Shown here piece after piece: positions 5,214-5,818 of a DNA stretch of 5,818 bases. Where the stretch lies: the NCBI GenBank assembly GCA_903867275.1, contig CAIPQY010000298.1:1-5818 (forward strand), given 5' to 3'. Below the pieces are notes generated by a model that worked only from the letters and a program-made list of their open reading frames with translations, was not told where the DNA came from and did no database searches. The position numbers were made by a program, and so were the translations under genes. Every line of letters starts with the position of its first letter. Within the stretch, counting starts at the first letter, position 1. Source of the DNA: an uncultured bacterium. Its GTDB lineage: Bacteria > Planctomycetota > Phycisphaerae > Phycisphaerales > SM1A02.

Positions 5214-5818
5214 CTGAACAGCAGCAGCAGGAAGGCCACGTCGCCGAAGTCGACGGTGCCGCTCTGATCCACGTCGGCGGCGCAGCCACTGCATGAACCG
5301 AAGTCGAGAAGCACCAGCGCGATGTCGCCGGCATCGACACCGCCGCTGCCATCAAGATCGCCGAGCAGGCCCATCGAAACGATGGCGTGCTGCATGCCGC
5401 TGATGGTGGTGAGGTTGGGCGCAAGGCCCAGGTCGGCGCGTCCGGACGGCAGTCCAGGCAGCCACTGGTTTGACACGGTGCCGTCGCCGCGCTGGATGCA
5501 CACGGCCATCGCGATGGAGCCCGTGAAGTCGGTTGGCAGCCCCAGATCGGCGAAGGGAATGCGCATCTCGAAGCCCTTCGTGGCGGTGTCGGCGGTCGCG
5601 ATGCTGCCTGCGGTGATGCCCGCGGCGTTGGTGTTGTCCAGCGCCACCTCGACGCCGTTCGGATTGCTTCCACCGATCAGCACACCGCGCCCCGCATTCA
5701 GCGTGCCCGCGCCGCGATAGTCCTTTGCTGCCAGCGTGCCCGCGTTGGGCAGGCTCACGCGATCCACATACACGACCGAATTCACGGTGTTGATGTAGTA
5801 CAGCGCGTCGGGGGAGAA
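5210..5818 (-). CDS. C-terminal part of a secreted protein with dockerin-like calcium repeats
   Basis: The frame is open from the right edge, so 202 residues of a longer protein are seen. The codons beyond a GTG at 5785 continue as FSPDALYYINT without a stop, which rules out a start there. The first part reads NSVVYVDRVSLPNAGTL and then KDYRGAGTLNAGRG. Next come GGSNPNGVEVALDNTN, GFEMRIPFADLGLP and AMAVCIQRGDGTVSNQWLPG, a beta-rich segment. The FEMRIPFADLGL portion is reminiscent of CBM9-like domains, but I do not assign it. At the C-terminus two calcium-binding repeats of dockerin type, DLDGSGGVDAGD and DVDQSGTVDFGD (about 5240-5359), are separated by VLLDFGSCSGCAA. The gene ends LLLLFS. Such repeat pairs close many secreted planctomycete proteins, where the cohesin-type partner is generally unknown. 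The gene converges on the DUF1080 gene with 15 bp between stop codons. Confidence 0.85.
   Translation of the reverse strand, partial: FSPDALYYINTVNSVVYVDRVSLPNAGTLAAKDYRGAGTLNAGRGVLIGGSNPNGVEVALDNTNAAGITAGSIATADTATKGFEMRIPFADLGLPTDFTGSIAMAVCIQRGDGTVSNQWLPGLPSGRADLGLAPNLTTISGMQHAIVSMGLLGDLDGSGGVDAGDIALVLLDFGSCSGCAADVDQSGTVDFGDVAFLLLLFS

Overview
The window is GC-rich bacterial chromosome, most likely from a planctomycete and probably a relative of the Phycisphaerae. This is an inference from three kinds of protein in one short stretch. One is a secreted protein with a short 'PSPGA...RRRRA' sorting tail (a PEP-CTERM variant). One is a secreted protein ending in paired dockerin-like calcium repeats joined by a CxxC linker. 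One is a DUF1080 / 3-keto-disaccharide-hydrolase-type lipoprotein. All three are abundant in that phylum. No phylogenetic marker longer than a tRNA is present, so the class is uncertain.

Layout from left to right. Bases 1-81 are the last 26 codons of an unrecognised plus-strand gene, which converges on a minus-strand unit with only 6 bp between the stop codons. That unit, read right to left, is a GtrB/ArnC-like polyprenyl-phosphate glycosyltransferase (GT2, 1798-2778) followed after 9 bp by an ArnT-like integral membrane glycosyltransferase (GT83/PMT type, 88-1788). The first enzyme should load a sugar onto a lipid carrier at the cytoplasmic face, and the second should transfer it to an acceptor on the far side of the membrane. 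A promoter-like sequence lies directly against the GT2 start codon, so the transcript may be leaderless. Upstream, also on the minus strand, is a 99-residue membrane-anchored or secreted protein of unknown function with a strong Shine-Dalgarno (2909-3208). Divergent from it is a single tRNA-Val(GAC) (3272-3345) without encoded CCA, followed by a GC-rich terminator hairpin.

The right half is devoted to exported proteins. A PEP-CTERM-like protein (3474-4133, minus) is divergent from a DUF1080 lipoprotein (4457-5194, plus) across a 323-bp intergenic region holding several small inverted repeats. The DUF1080 gene converges on a dockerin-like protein that enters from the right edge (5210-5818, minus, N-terminus missing). 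A perfect inverted repeat covers both of their stop codons.

No mobile element, CRISPR array, defence system or phage gene is visible. This looks like ordinary chromosomal sequence of an under-studied lineage and not a dedicated novel system. The points most worth following are the short sorting tail, the unknown 99-residue protein, the possible leaderless glycosyltransferase operon and the stop-codon-spanning hairpin.
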